A DNA stretch of 64,000 nt, taken from assembly GCA_905142475.1 (NCBI GenBank), contig LR990730.1, positions 1,178,001 to 1,242,000 on the forward strand, given 5' to 3'. The DNA is from Xanthomonas hydrangeae. GTDB taxonomy: Bacteria > Pseudomonadota > Gammaproteobacteria > Xanthomonadales > Xanthomonadaceae. Under the pieces are notes generated by a model. The model made no database searches and was not told where the DNA came from. It worked only from the letters and a program-made list of their open reading frames with translations. Shown piece after piece: positions 17,867 to 27,556 of the stretch; the stretch's first letter is position 1; each line of letters begins with the position of its first letter. The position numbers and the translations under genes were made by a program.

Positions 17867-19192
17867 TCATGCTGCGGCGAAGACCGGGCGGGTCAGATTT
17901 TCCGGAGTGCCATCGGTGCACACCACTTCGTCTTCGATGCGGATGCCGCCGTAGGGTTTGAACTGGTCGACGCGCTGCCAGTCGATGCTGGCGGCGTGGC
18001 CGTTCTTCTTCACTTCGTCCAGCAGCATGTCAATGAAGTACACGCCCGGCTCGATGGTGACCACCATGCCCGGTTCGAGCACGCGGGTCAGGCGTAGATA
18101 CGGGTGACCGGCGGGGCGCTCGATGCGGCCGCCGCGGTCGCTGGCTGCGAAGCCGGCGACATCGTGCACCTGCAAGCCGATCAGATGGCCCAGCCCGTGC
18201 GGGAAGAACGCGGCGCTGACACCGGTGGCGAGCGCGGCTTCCGGCGACACGGTGAGAATGCCGAAGTCCTTGAGGATGCCCATCAACGCCAGATGCGCCT
18301 CCACATGCAGCTGCTTGTAATCCACGCCCGCGCGCACGTTCTGGCCCATGCGGATCTGTGCGGCGTCGACTGCATCAATGAGTGCCTGGAATTCGCTGCC
18401 CGGGTCGGCGGCATGGGTGCGGGTGATGTCGCTGGCGTAGCCGTAGGCCGAAGCGCCGGCATCGATCAAAAAGCTGCGCAGCGGTTGCGGCGGCTGCTGG
18501 CCGAGTTCGGTGTAGTGCAGCACTGCGCCGTGTTCGTTGAGCGCGATGATGTTGCCGTACGGCAGTTCGTTGGCGTCCTGGCCCACGGCTGCGCAGTACG
18601 CCATGTGGATGCCGAACTCGCTCTGGCCTGCACGGAATGCCGCTTCGGCGGCGCGATGGCCGCGCACTGCCAGCTGCTGGGCAATGCGTAGCAGTGCGAG
18701 TTCGTATGGGGTCTTGAAGGCGCGCTGGTAGTCCAGGTAATCGATCACCGGCTGCGGATTGTTGGGCACATAGGCGCCGAGCGCACTCTGTGCCTCGCCA
18801 AGAATCGCGCAGCGCTCGGGCTGTTTGGGCAGCAGCGCCAAGGCCGCGTCCGGGGTGCGGATGATGTGGATGTCGCAGTGCTCCACCCACCAGCCGCTGG
18901 GGGCGTCGGGCACCACATGCCAGTAGTCGAACGGCTGGTAGAAGATCACCGTCGGGCGCTTGCCCGGGGTGTAGATCAGCCAGCTGTTGGGCACTCGCGT
19001 CAGCGGCACCCAGGCCTTGAATTGCGGGTTGACCGCATATGGGTAATCGCGGTCGTCGAATACCTGGTAATGCAGGCTGCCGCTGGGCACGACCAGATGA
19101 TCGAAGCCGCCGCGCTGCAGCGCCTGATCGGCGCGCGCGGTCAGCGTGCGCAGGTGGTCGGAATACAGGTGGCTCAAGGACGGCTGGGTCAT
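17867..19192 (-). CDS. pepQ: Xaa-Pro dipeptidase
   Basis: Prolidase that splits Xaa-Pro dipeptides. It has 441 residues. The metal-binding motifs are FLIDAGASAYGYASDITRTH (two Asp), FFPHGLGHLIGLQVHDVAGF (His), VVTIEPGVYFID (Glu) and the final GGIRIEDEVVC (Glu). The N-terminal domain contains the substrate-loop-like YWHVVPDAPSGWWVEH. The ATG at 19192 (MTQPSLSHLYSDHL) is preferred over an in-frame ATG 36 bases upstream. The XVIPCD gene follows 28 bp downstream and may share the transcript. Confidence 0.95.
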   Translation of the reverse strand: MTQPSLSHLYSDHLRTLTARADQALQRGGFDHLVVPSGSLHYQVFDDRDYPYAVNPQFKAWVPLTRVPNSWLIYTPGKRPTVIFYQPFDYWHVVPDAPSGWWVEHCDIHIIRTPDAALALLPKQPERCAILGEAQSALGAYVPNNPQPVIDYLDYQRAFKTPYELALLRIAQQLAVRGHRAAEAAFRAGQSEFGIHMAYCAAVGQDANELPYGNIIALNEHGAVLHYTELGQQPPQPLRSFLIDAGASAYGYASDITRTHAADPGSEFQALIDAVDAAQIRMGQNVRAGVDYKQLHVEAHLALMGILKDFGILTVSPEAALATGVSAAFFPHGLGHLIGLQVHDVAGFAASDRGGRIERPAGHPYLRLTRVLEPGMVVTIEPGVYFIDMLLDEVKKNGHAASIDWQRVDQFKPYGGIRIEDEVVCTDGTPENLTRPVFAAA

Positions 19193-19261
19193 GCGAGGCT
19201 CGATCGGCAATGCAAAGGCAATGCGCAATTTTGCCGCAATCCTGGCAGCGGCGCTGTGCCT

Positions 19262-19609
19262 TCAGCCGGCCATGTGTTCCTCGGCGATCCAGGCGCGCAG
19301 GCGTCGCCGATGTGGCTCCGACATGGTCAGAAAGCGGAAACCGGCCCAGGCCTGTCCGGGGGCGTGCGCGGCTTCGGACCACAGCAGGTGCACGCCGACA
19401 TCGATCTCGGTGGCGCGGCCCACGCGCTCGGGCAGGGTGAAGCGCAGTTGATACAAGGCGTCGTCATGCAGCGGAACCGAAGCCAGCAGCAGCATGCCGG
19501 TTTCCGACACATTGCCGACCCGGCCGATCTGCGCCTCGCTGAGCATGTCGGTGACCGGCACCAGATCGGTCGGTTGACGGCGTGGTGCGCGACGGGTGTC
19601 CTGGATCAT
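19262..19609 (-). CDS. PilZ domain protein
   Basis: A 115-residue single-domain PilZ protein, a fold that commonly binds cyclic-di-GMP. The N-terminal RRAPRRQPTDLVPVTDML contains Arg residues that could serve as the RxxxR motif, and the later VGNVSETGMLLLASVPL stands in for the D/NxSxxG motif (N-V-S-E-T-G). WAGFRFLTMSE ends the barrel. Both c-di-GMP motifs are therefore plausible. Its start overlaps the stop of the DUF1631 gene (ATGA), pointing to a shared function. Confidence 0.88.
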   Translation of the reverse strand: MIQDTRRAPRRQPTDLVPVTDMLSEAQIGRVGNVSETGMLLLASVPLHDDALYQLRFTLPERVGRATEIDVGVHLLWSEAAHAPGQAWAGFRFLTMSEPHRRRLRAWIAEEHMAG

Positions 19610-22080
19610 GGGGCGACCTCTGCAGCAGGCGACTGGCCGGCAAGGTGACGTAACGTGCGCACGGTGGCATGCCAGGCGCGGTCGATCAGACGCGATTTTT
19701 CTTCGACCAGCAGGCGCGCCTGGCCGCCGGTCATCAGCCGCGCCAGACCATCCAGCGACTGCTCGCCGATCTTTTGCCCACGCTGATTGACGAATAGCGC
19801 GTTGTCGGTCATCGGGCTGTACCAGGACAGCCGTTGCCGACGCAGATCGCCCTGCTGGTTGACCACGAATTCGAACCAGGTGCCGAATGGCAGGCTGCGC
19901 AACTGCGTGTAACACGCCTCTTCGGCCGGCGAGCGCGGTGTGGCGATGTCCTTGCGCGGGGCGTTGTCGCCCTGGTCGCCCAGCCGCGTGCGCGCCCTGA
20001 GTTTGGCGGTGAGTTCGGTGCGCGAGGTCATCTCGTCTTCGCCACCGGGCGTGGACAGGCGCCGCGCGATCGCCGCCGCTTCGTCCTGGTGATAGCCGAT
20101 CTGCAGCAGCGCAGTTTGGACATCGCCACCGAGCGCGGTGTCGGTGGGCTGACCCTTGCTCAGACAGGTGAGCTCGGCGATACGCGCCGTCAGCGCCTGG
20201 CGCTCATCCCATTCGGGCGATTGCTCGCCTTGCCGCAGCAGCGTGAGCGTGAGTACGTCCGACCACGCCTGGCGCAGCAGCGATTGCACGAAACGCGGTG
20301 GCGCGCTCTGCTCGCACAGATCCTCGATGCGCTCGGCGGCCTGCTGCTTGGCCGATTCCAGCCGCTCCTTGCCCCGTGCGGCATCCACATGGCGCCGCTC
20401 GGCGACCTCGGCCTTGCGCGCCAGTGCGCGTAGATGCGTCTGGATCTCGTCGTTGGCCGTAGCGAAGACGCCTTCGTCGCCGTGATAGTCGTTGACGACC
20501 TTGTCGACCGCATTGCCCAGCTTGTGCAGCAACTGCGGGTCGACATCGTCCTCGCCCAGCCACACCGCACCGGACTCGGCCACGGTGTTGAGCAATTCGC
20601 GCACCGGGTGCTGATCGCGCACGAAAAAATGCGTGTCGGCCAATGCCGCGCGCACGACCGGTACCTGCAACTTGGCAAGCAAGGTCTGCGCCGGGGTCTG
20701 CTCGCGCACTTCGCGTTGCATCTGCGCGTAGAGCAGGCCGAGCAGGTCGAAGGTGTCGGTGTCTTGCGGCGATAGCGCCGCGTCCGGGCCGTGCTGGGCG
20801 CGCAGCAGTTCCAGCACCTGCCGCTGCACCGCATCGATGCCGGCCGCTGCAGTTGATTGCGCGGCTAACGCGCCTTGCAGGCTGGCCAGCGCGTCGCTGA
20901 GCGCAGCTTTGGGCACTGCCGTGGAAGCAAGCTGGGGAAATGCTCTTTCAGGTGTTGCCTGCGAGCCTGTTGCGGGCGCTGCGCCGTGATGCGCAGAGTT
21001 GTGATTCGATGAACTGTGATGCGCAGATGGGCCTGCGTTGCCGGCCGCCTGCGACTGACGTGCCGACGACATCAGGCCGCCAAGCGCCTGCATTGCATCG
21101 CTCAATGCAGGTGTTGCCTGCTCACCGTATGTAGCTGCAGCCAGTGTCATCGGAAAATCGGACGGATCCAGCAAGGCGCTCTGCCACGGTGTCGGTGCGG
21201 ACTGCCCGCTCCAGCCGGTCGCCGGTTGTCCGCCACGCGGCGGCATCGCGCGCGCGTTGGTGGCTGCAGCATCCTTCGATGCAGTGGCCGATGCAGGCAG
21301 CGCACGCCGCGTCTGCACCTGCGTGGGCTTGACCAGATACGGGTGGTAGATCAGCCCCGGCAGGATGCCTTCCTGTGCGAGGACGCTGTTGACACGCTCG
21401 TACAGATCGTTCAAACGCTCGATCAGCTGACGCTCGAACACGCGGTACAGCGTGAGTTGCCCATCCAGGCTCAGCCCCAGCGTTTCGCCGCATTGGCGCA
21501 GCAGGCGGCACAGCGCGTACGGACCGAGCGGGACTTCTTCGAGTTCGAATTCGGCAACCACGCCGATCACCGCCAACCGTTGCGCCAGCAATTGCAGCGC
21601 ATCGGCACGGCGCGAGGTTTCGCGGCGTGCGATCTCGCTGAGCACGATGTCGCGGTCGATATCGGTGTCTTCCACCAGCGTGAGCATCTGCGGATGCGCC
21701 GGCGCATCGGCCAGCGGTGTCAGCGACGGGCGCTGGCGCAGGTTGGCCAGATCCTGCGCCAGCTGCTGCAGAAAAACTTGCGGAAACCGATCGATATGAT
21801 CGCGCAGGCCACGCGTCTGCGCGTAGGTTTCGGCCTGGATCTGGCTGTTGCGCGCATGTTCGGCCTGATGCAGCAACTCGCGTTCCAGCTCGACGATGGT
21901 CAGCCGCAGCGGCCCGCTGAGCGCCTGCACGCAGTGCGCATGCAGCGCCGCGAGCAGATGCCGGCCGCGCGCGGACACCGGCGCATCGGCAATCGGGCCG
22001 CTGAGTGTGTGCTGCAGGGAAGAGGCGGGCGTGGACATCCGTGGAGGTGTGCTCGGTTCGAAGCGTGAGCTATGTAGCAT
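19606..22080 (-). CDS. DUF1631 family protein
   Basis: Large protein, about 824 residues, of the DUF1631 family found in gamma- and betaproteobacteria. It is mostly helical with no membrane segment. An Ala/Ser/Gly/His-rich linker (about residues 265-390) separates the N-terminal helical part from the C-terminal conserved part (HPVRELLNTVAESGAVWLGE, GTWFEFVVNQQGDLRRQRLS, ALFVNQRGQKIGEQSLDGLA). That last part looks PilZ-like, with an RRQRLSW basic stretch. Function unknown; overlap with the PilZ gene suggests cyclic-di-GMP signalling. The start is uncertain: 22080 has a GGAA site, and 22038 (MSTPASS) is an alternative. Confidence 0.8.
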   Translation of the reverse strand: MLHSSRFEPSTPPRMSTPASSLQHTLSGPIADAPVSARGRHLLAALHAHCVQALSGPLRLTIVELERELLHQAEHARNSQIQAETYAQTRGLRDHIDRFPQVFLQQLAQDLANLRQRPSLTPLADAPAHPQMLTLVEDTDIDRDIVLSEIARRETSRRADALQLLAQRLAVIGVVAEFELEEVPLGPYALCRLLRQCGETLGLSLDGQLTLYRVFERQLIERLNDLYERVNSVLAQEGILPGLIYHPYLVKPTQVQTRRALPASATASKDAAATNARAMPPRGGQPATGWSGQSAPTPWQSALLDPSDFPMTLAAATYGEQATPALSDAMQALGGLMSSARQSQAAGNAGPSAHHSSSNHNSAHHGAAPATGSQATPERAFPQLASTAVPKAALSDALASLQGALAAQSTAAAGIDAVQRQVLELLRAQHGPDAALSPQDTDTFDLLGLLYAQMQREVREQTPAQTLLAKLQVPVVRAALADTHFFVRDQHPVRELLNTVAESGAVWLGEDDVDPQLLHKLGNAVDKVVNDYHGDEGVFATANDEIQTHLRALARKAEVAERRHVDAARGKERLESAKQQAAERIEDLCEQSAPPRFVQSLLRQAWSDVLTLTLLRQGEQSPEWDERQALTARIAELTCLSKGQPTDTALGGDVQTALLQIGYHQDEAAAIARRLSTPGGEDEMTSRTELTAKLRARTRLGDQGDNAPRKDIATPRSPAEEACYTQLRSLPFGTWFEFVVNQQGDLRRQRLSWYSPMTDNALFVNQRGQKIGEQSLDGLARLMTGGQARLLVEEKSRLIDRAWHATVRTLRHLAGQSPAAEVAP

Positions 22081-22217
22081 GTTTTCCGCGTTGCCGCGCG
22101 ACATTGGAGCGGCCAGGCGCGGCCATTGCTCGGTGCGATGGACCCCTCGAACACTCCAGACCTGCCGTGCCGATCACGCGCGGATGACTGGCGCTCGCTA
22201 GGGTTTGCTGGCCAGCG

Positions 22218-23375
22218 TCAGATCAGGAACAACTCGACCACATCGTTGGTGAAGCGGCGGCCCAGTTCGGTCGGTATCACGCGTCCGTCCTGCTCGGTCA
22301 TCCAGCCCTGCGCGACCGCGCGCGCCAGCGGCGCTGCGATCTCGGACGCCGCCAGACCGGTAGAGGCTTCGAAATCGCTCAGCCGGAAGCCTTCGTGCAG
22401 GCGCAATACATTGAGCATGTATTCGAACGGCAGCCGGGCGCGCGGCACGACCTCATCGCCGCCGATCGATGCCGCATTGCCGGCGCTGGCCAGATAACTC
22501 TGCGGATGTTTGTGCTTCCAACGCCGCAGTACGTGCTGCTCGGCGCCGGAACTGATCTTGCCGTGCGCACCGGCGCCAATGCCCAGATAATCGCCAAAGC
22601 GCCAGTAATTGAGGTTGTGCGCGCATTGCCGCCCGGGCTTGGCGTAGGCGCTCACCTCGTACTGCGCGTAGCCGGCCTCGGCCAGCAGGCGTTGGCAATG
22701 TTCCTGGATGTCCCAGGCCGCGTCGTCATCGGGAATGCCCTTGGGCGGCCGCGCGAAGAACACCGTGTTCGGCTCCAGCGTGAGCTGGTAATGCGACATG
22801 TGCGTGGGCTGCAACGCGAAGGCGCGTTCGAGATCGCGCTCGGCCTGCGCCAGGGTCTGCTCGGGCAGCGCGTACATCAGGTCGATATTGAAATTGTCGT
22901 AACCGGCATCCTGCGCCAGCTTGATCGCGCGCTCGGCTTCGGCACTGTCGTGGATGCGACCGAGCCGCTGCAGCGCCACATCGTCGAAGGTCTGCACCCC
23001 GAAGCTCAGGCGGTTCACGCCAGCGGCGCGATAACCATCGAAGCGGCCATGCTCGGCGGTGCCTGGATTGGTTTCCAGGGTGATCTCCAGATTCGGTGCG
23101 AAGCGCAGCCGCGCAGCCGCGGCTTGCAGAAAGCGATCGATCGCCTCGGGCGGAAACAGGCTGGGCGTGCCACCGCCGAAGAACACCGAATGCACCACGC
23201 GGCCCCACACCAGCGGCAAATCGTTGTCCAGATCGCGGATCAACGCATCCACGTACTCCTCGAACGGCAGCACGCCCTTGGCCGCATGCGAGTTGAAATC
23301 GCAGTACGGGCATTTACGCACGCACCAGGGCAGGTGCACGTACAGCGACAACGGCGGTGGAATCAGGTCGGACAC
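22218..23375 (-). CDS. hemW: Radical SAM haem chaperone HemW
   Basis: Oxygen-independent coproporphyrinogen oxidase-like protein, now regarded as a haem chaperone. It has 385 residues from a GTG start 16 bp after rdgB. The radical SAM cluster motif CVRKCPYCDFNSH is near the N-terminus. It is followed by VFFGGGTPSLFPPEAIDRFL, TLETNPGT, GVNRLSFGVQTFDD and the C-terminal domain with LNYWRFGDYLGIGAGAHGKI. The length and PYC variant fit HemW rather than HemN (about 450 residues). It is the last gene of the rph-VOC-rdgB-hemW operon. Confidence 0.93.
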   Translation of the reverse strand: MSDLIPPPLSLYVHLPWCVRKCPYCDFNSHAAKGVLPFEEYVDALIRDLDNDLPLVWGRVVHSVFFGGGTPSLFPPEAIDRFLQAAAARLRFAPNLEITLETNPGTAEHGRFDGYRAAGVNRLSFGVQTFDDVALQRLGRIHDSAEAERAIKLAQDAGYDNFNIDLMYALPEQTLAQAERDLERAFALQPTHMSHYQLTLEPNTVFFARPPKGIPDDDAAWDIQEHCQRLLAEAGYAQYEVSAYAKPGRQCAHNLNYWRFGDYLGIGAGAHGKISSGAEQHVLRRWKHKHPQSYLASAGNAASIGGDEVVPRARLPFEYMLNVLRLHEGFRLSDFEASTGLAASEIAAPLARAVAQGWMTEQDGRVIPTELGRRFTNDVVELFLI

Positions 23376-23391
23376 TGCATCAGGCCATCGT

Positions 23392-23991
23392 TCACAGCGA
23401 CAGGGCGTGCAGCTTGTGCTGCAACGTGGCCAATGCCACCGCACGGTGACTCAGCCGGTTCTTCAATGTGGTATCCATTTCCGCAGCGGTCAGGCCATAT
23501 ACCGGGTCCAGAAACACCGGGTTGTAGCCGAAGCCGCCATCGCCGCGCGGTTCGGTGGTGATCACCCCTTCCCAGCTGCCTTCGGCGATCAGCGGCTGCG
23601 GATCTTCCGGGTGACGCAGCAGCACGATCACCGCGTAGAACCGCGCACTGCGGCGCTCGGCCGGCACGTCGCGCAGGGCATCGAGCAACTTGGCGTTGTT
23701 GGCCTGTGCATCGGTCGGGCTGCCGGCGTAGCGCGCGCTGTACAAGCCGGGCGCGCCGCCGAGCGCATCGACGATCAGGCCGGAGTCGTCGGCCAGTGCC
23801 GGCAGGCCGGTGACCGCGCTGGCATGACGCGCCTTGATCAAGGCGTTCTCGACGAAGGTCAGGCCGGTTTCCGGCACGTCTTCCACACCGAGCTCGCCTT
23901 GCGCCACGATGCGCAGCGGCAGGTCGGCGAGCATGGCGCGCAGTTCTTCCAGCTTGCCGGCATTGCCGCTGGCCAGGACCAGTTGTTTCAT
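23392..23991 (-). CDS. rdgB: XTP/dITP pyrophosphatase (HAM1/RdgB)
   Basis: This enzyme hydrolyses non-canonical purine triphosphates such as ITP, dITP and XTP to keep them out of nucleic acids. It has 199 residues. Signature motifs are [18 protein letters not shown] at the N-terminus, [14 protein letters not shown], the active-site [18 protein letters not shown] with SARYAG, and the C-terminal LSHRAVAL. The start overlaps the VOC gene stop as ATGA. Cytosolic. Confidence 0.95.
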   Translation of the reverse strand: MKQLVLASGNAGKLEELRAMLADLPLRIVAQGELGVEDVPETGLTFVENALIKARHASAVTGLPALADDSGLIVDALGGAPGLYSARYAGSPTDAQANNAKLLDALRDVPAERRSARFYAVIVLLRHPEDPQPLIAEGSWEGVITTEPRGDGGFGYNPVFLDPVYGLTAAEMDTTLKNRLSHRAVALATLQHKLHALSL

Positions 23992-24380
23992 TGCTTGGGC
24001 TCCAGCAGGTCCCACTTGGTGCCGTACAGATCGCGGAACACCACGACCGTGCCGTACGGTTCCTCGCGCGGGGTTTCCAGGAATTCCACGCCGAACGCCT
24101 GCATCGCCGCGTGGTCGCGCCAGAAGTCGTCGGTGTAGAGAAAATGATCCACCCGCCCACCGGTCTGGTCGCCGATGCGCGCGCGCTGCGCGTCGTCGCC
24201 CGGCTGCGCGAGCAGCAGCGCGGCCTCCTGCGCGCTGCCCGGGCCGATGACGACCCAGCGCTTGCCGTCGCCAAGTGCGCGATCCTGCAGCACCTGGAAA
24301 CCCAGCGCACCGGTGTACCAGGCAATGGCCGCGTCGTAATCGGCGACCAGCAAGGTGGTCAGGGCAATGCGTCGGCTCAT
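23988..24380 (-). CDS. VOC family protein (glyoxalase-like)
   Basis: A 130-residue vicinal-oxygen-chelate fold protein with two beta-alpha-beta modules: [20 protein letters not shown] and [20 protein letters not shown]. It ends [18 protein letters not shown]. Potential metal ligands of the fold include His in VDHFLYT and Glu in the final DLLEP. The reaction is unknown; glyoxalase, dioxygenase and antibiotic-resistance members share this fold. Translational coupling on both sides (ATGA with rph and with rdgB) ties it to RNA/nucleotide housekeeping genes, which is unusual for this family. Confidence 0.87.
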   Translation of the reverse strand: MSRRIALTTLLVADYDAAIAWYTGALGFQVLQDRALGDGKRWVVIGPGSAQEAALLLAQPGDDAQRARIGDQTGGRVDHFLYTDDFWRDHAAMQAFGVEFLETPREEPYGTVVVFRDLYGTKWDLLEPKQ

Positions 24381-25102
24381 CCGGCCAGCGCAGCGCGTTG
24401 CAGGGCGAACAGCTCGCTCATGCCTTGTTCGGCGAGGGCGAGCAGCGCGTTGAGTTCGTCGCGGCGGAACGCGTGGCCTTCGGCGGTGCCCTGCAGCTCG
24501 ATGAAACCGCCGCCATCGTTCATCACCACATTCATGTCGGTGTCGCAGTCGCTGTCTTCGGGGTAGTCCAGATCCAGCACCGGCTCGCCGCGATAGATGC
24601 CCACCGACACCGCGGCCACCGCGCCGATCAGCGGATGCTTCTTGATGTCCCCACGCTTGAGCAGCAGGTTCACCGCATCGGCCAGCGCCACGTAGGCGCC
24701 GGTGATCGCAGCGGTGCGGGTGCCGCCATCGGCCTGCAGCACGTCGCAGTCCAGGGTGATGGTGCGCTCGCCCAGGGCATTGCGGTCCACACAGGCGCGC
24801 AGTGCGCGGCCGATCAGACGCTGGATTTCCAGCGTGCGCCCGCCCTGCTTGCCACGTGCGGCTTCGCGGTCGGAGCGGGTGTGGGTGGAGCGCGGCAGCA
24901 TGCCGTATTCGGCGGTCACCCAGCCTTCGCCCTTGCCGCGCAGGAACCCCGGCACGCGGTTTTCCACGCTGGCGGTGCACAGCACGCGGGTGTCGCCGAA
25001 GCTGACCAGCACCGAGCCTTCGGCGTGACGGGTGAAAGCGCGTTCGATGCGCACTGGGCGCAGCTGGTCGGCCGTGCGGCCGCTGGGACGGGAAAAGGTC
25101 AT
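24377..25102 (-). CDS. rph: Ribonuclease PH
   Basis: Phosphorolytic 3' exoribonuclease that trims tRNA precursors. It has 241 residues, the family norm. Motifs are [20 protein letters not shown] at the N-terminus, [40 protein letters not shown], the phosphate/catalytic [20 protein letters not shown] and the late [20 protein letters not shown]. Forms a hexamer in known homologues. First gene of the four-gene coupled operon; divergent from yicC, 109 bp away, an arrangement common in gammaproteobacteria. Confidence 0.97.
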   Translation of the reverse strand: MTFSRPSGRTADQLRPVRIERAFTRHAEGSVLVSFGDTRVLCTASVENRVPGFLRGKGEGWVTAEYGMLPRSTHTRSDREAARGKQGGRTLEIQRLIGRALRACVDRNALGERTITLDCDVLQADGGTRTAAITGAYVALADAVNLLLKRGDIKKHPLIGAVAAVSVGIYRGEPVLDLDYPEDSDCDTDMNVVMNDGGGFIELQGTAEGHAFRRDELNALLALAEQGMSELFALQRAALAG

Positions 25103-25211
25103 GCGATGAGTCCGGAAGTCGGGAGGTGGGTCTGGGTCAGCGCGTGGCGAGGCGGTCAGCCAGCGCGGGCGGCTAGGGTACCATTCGCGCTTTGAAGGTA
25201 CGGGACTGACG

Positions 25212-26072
25212 ATGATTCGAAGCATGACCGCGTTTGCTGGCGGCGAACGCATCACGCCCTGGGGCACGCTCGGTTGCGAGCTGCGCTCGGTCAATCACCG
25301 GTTTCTGGAAGTGGGCGTGCGCCTGCCCGAAGAACTGCGTGCGCTGGAGCCGATGCTGCGCGAACGTGTGGCGGCAAAAAACAGCCGCGGCAAGCTGGAT
25401 CTGGCGCTGCGCCTGCGCGCGCCGGACAACGCGCAGACCCTGTCCGTCAACGAATCCCTGCTGCAGGAACTGGGCGCACTGGCCACGCGGCTCGACGGTG
25501 TGTTTCCCAGGTTGCAGGTCGGATTTACCGATATGTTGCAGCTACCCGGCGTGCTGCAGGTGCAGGACGTGGACGCACCGGCGCTGCAGGCGCAGGCCCT
25601 GGCATTGCTCGATGAGGTGGTAGACAGTTTCGTCGCCGCGCGCGAGCGTGAAGGCGGCAAGCTGGCCGAGGCGATCAGCGAGCGGGTGGATGCCATCGAA
25701 CGCATCGCCGCCGAAGTGCGCACGCTGATTCCGGCCATTCGCGAAGGTCAGCGCGCCAAGCTCGCCGCACGCCTGGCCGATCTGCCGCATCCGGTGGACC
25801 CGGGGCGCGCCGAGCAGGAACTGGTGCTGTGGCTGCAGAAGCTGGACGTGGACGAGGAACTGGATCGCCTGTCCAGCCATATTTCCGAGATCCGCCGCGT
25901 GCTCAAGCAGCGCGAACCGGTCGGCCGTCGATTGGACTTCCTGCTGCAGGAATTCAACCGCGAAGCCAATACGCTGGGCTCCAAGTCGGTGGACAGCCGC
26001 ACGTCCAACGCGGCGGTGGATCTGAAGGTGCTGATCGACCAGATCCGCGAGCAGGTGCAGAACATCGAATAG
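25212..26072 (+). CDS. yicC: YicC family endoribonuclease
   Basis: A 286-residue cytosolic protein of the YicC family, members of which have been shown to be endoribonucleases. The start [14 protein letters not shown] and [20 protein letters not shown] are typical, as are [12 protein letters not shown] and the highly conserved end [20 protein letters not shown] and [17 protein letters not shown]. It is divergent from rph and precedes gmk on the same strand with a repeat of about 150 bp between them. Confidence 0.93.
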   Translation: MIRSMTAFAGGERITPWGTLGCELRSVNHRFLEVGVRLPEELRALEPMLRERVAAKNSRGKLDLALRLRAPDNAQTLSVNESLLQELGALATRLDGVFPRLQVGFTDMLQLPGVLQVQDVDAPALQAQALALLDEVVDSFVAAREREGGKLAEAISERVDAIERIAAEVRTLIPAIREGQRAKLAARLADLPHPVDPGRAEQELVLWLQKLDVDEELDRLSSHISEIRRVLKQREPVGRRLDFLLQEFNREANTLGSKSVDSRTSNAAVDLKVLIDQIREQVQNIE

Positions 26073-26074
26073 CC

Positions 26075-26220
26075 GGGATTTGGCATTGGGGATTCGGGAT
26101 TGGCTGATGGCAACTGGCATGCGTCGGCGTGCTGCGGCCAATCCCGGTAGCATATCGACCCCGGTGGCACCGGCCCGCAACCCGTTTGCGAATCCCGACT
26201 CCCCCAATCACGAATCCCCG
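26075..26220. repeat. GGGATT inverted-arm repeat, yicC-gmk gap
   Basis: The left arm (26075-26103, with GCATTGGGGATTCGGGATTG) and right arm (26189-26220, with AATCACGAATCCCCG) are roughly complementary and flank a core of about 85 bp. It occupies almost the entire space between yicC and gmk. Confidence 0.8.
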
Positions 26221-26224
26221 ACCT

Positions 26225-26836
26225 ATGCGCGGCACCCTCTATATCGTTGCGGCCCCCTCCGGCGCCGGCAAGAGCAGCATCGTCAACGCCACCCTGGCGC
26301 GTGATCCCAAGATTGCCTTGTCGATCTCGTTCACCTCGCGCGCGCCGCGGCCGGGCGAGCGGCATGCCGAGCACTACCACTTCGTCTCCGCCGACGAGTT
26401 CCAGGGCATGATCGAAGCGGGCGACTTCTTCGAATATGCGCTGGTGCATGGCGATTGGAAGGGCACCGCGCGGCAGTCGGTGGAGCCGCAGCTGGCTGCC
26501 GGCCACGATGTGCTGCTGGAAATCGACTGGCAGGGCGCGCGCCAGGTGCGCCAGAAAGTCCCTGACGCGGTCAGTGTGTTCATCCTGCCGCCCTCGCGCC
26601 AGGCGCTGGACGAGCGTATGCGCAAGCGCGGTCAGGACAGCGAGGACGTGATGGCGCAGCGCCTGGCCGCCGCACGCGAAGAGATGCTGCACTTCGAAGA
26701 ATTCGATTACGTCATCATCAACGAGACCTTCGAGACGGCGGTGTCGGAGATGTGCGCGATCTTCACCGCCAGCCGGCTGCGTCGGCAGGCGCAGCAGCAG
26801 CGGCATGCCGGCCTGATCCAGGCGCTGCTTGACTGA
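26225..26836 (+). CDS. gmk: Guanylate kinase
   Basis: This enzyme phosphorylates GMP to GDP with ATP. It has 203 residues. The P-loop is LYIVAAPSGAGKSSIVNATL at the extreme N-terminus. The GMP-binding region is SISFTSRAPRPGERHAEHYH followed by FFEYALVHGDWKGT, and EIDWQGARQVRQKVPDAVSV and the lid region complete the fold. The ATG at 26225 (MRGTLYIVAA) is chosen because the family begins just before the P-loop; a longer in-frame extension would run through the repeat. rpoZ and spoT lie downstream. Confidence 0.96.
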   Translation: MRGTLYIVAAPSGAGKSSIVNATLARDPKIALSISFTSRAPRPGERHAEHYHFVSADEFQGMIEAGDFFEYALVHGDWKGTARQSVEPQLAAGHDVLLEIDWQGARQVRQKVPDAVSVFILPPSRQALDERMRKRGQDSEDVMAQRLAAAREEMLHFEEFDYVIINETFETAVSEMCAIFTASRLRRQAQQQRHAGLIQALLD

Positions 26837-27046
26837 GTTCCTGGTGTGGTGGGTGGAGCGGCGATCCCGGGTGTCACGGTGCGACGACGCCGCAGCTGAA
26901 GATCGGCATTCTGCCCGGCATGTCGCTGCGGCTTGGGGGAAACGGCCGGCCAGGCGTGCGGGGCTGTTCTGCGCACCAGGACGGCGCTGCGTCTTGATCG
27001 ATTTGTTCCAAGTGGCTGATTCCAAAGCAAACTGAATGACAGCCGG

Positions 27047-27075
27047 TTGCCCGCCCAGCGGCCCCGGCGTACACT
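27047..27075 (+). promoter_or_regulatory. Sigma-70 promoter for rpoZ
   Basis: TTGCCC (27047-27052) and TACACT (27070-27075) are separated by 17 bp, 55 bp upstream of the rpoZ start. Confidence 0.6.
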
Positions 27076-27129
27076 CCGCCCCCTTTCCCTCATTCGATGC
27101 GCGGCCGTTGCTGGTCGCCGGGAGCCCGC

Positions 27130-27429
27130 ATGGCCCGCATTACCGTAGAAGATTGCCTGGAAGTCGTGAACAACCGTTTCGAGCTGGTCATGATGGCCTC
27201 CAAGCGTGCCCGTCAGCTCGCCAACGGCGTGCAGCCGCTGATCGAAAATGCCGACGCCAGCGACAAGCCCACCGTGATGGCACTGCGCGAGATCGCCGCA
27301 CGCCGGATCGACAACGCGCTGATCGATGAAGTCGAGAAGGCCGAGCGCGAGCGTGCCGAGCGCGAAGCGCTGGAATGGGCCGCCGCCGAAGTGGTCGCCG
27401 ACGAAGACATGTCCAAGAACGACGATTGA
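27130..27429 (+). CDS. rpoZ: RNA polymerase omega subunit
   Basis: Small subunit that helps assemble RNA polymerase and takes part in ppGpp binding. It has 99 residues, starting [20 protein letters not shown], with [20 protein letters not shown] and [20 protein letters not shown], all strongly conserved. The acidic tail [13 protein letters not shown] is normal. The ATG at 27130 is used rather than an ATG 33 bases upstream because it matches the universal omega N-terminus. Next to spoT, as in many gammaproteobacteria, but a terminator lies between. Confidence 0.97.
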   Translation: MARITVEDCLEVVNNRFELVMMASKRARQLANGVQPLIENADASDKPTVMALREIAARRIDNALIDEVEKAERERAEREALEWAAAEVVADEDMSKNDD

Positions 27430-27455
27430 TTGCTCGCATCGCTGCGATCGATCCG

Positions 27456-27482
27456 AACAGCCCGCCTTGTGCGGGCTGTTTT
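27456..27482 (+). terminator. Terminator after rpoZ
   Basis: A 10 bp perfect stem (AACAGCCCGC/GCGGGCTGTT) with a 5-base loop is followed by a short T-run, 27 bp after the rpoZ stop. It would partly separate rpoZ from spoT. Confidence 0.85.
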
Positions 27483-27556
27483 CGTTTGCGGGCCGCTTTC
27501 GCGCGCGTAGTGCGCAAACGTTTGCCGTGACTGCGCCGCTGGCATAGTCTTCCGCC

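Noticed and set aside
19606..22080. DUF1631 protein as a large adhesin or secreted toxin
   Set aside because: No signal peptide, repeats or secretion motif; the helical cytosolic character and PilZ coupling argue against it.
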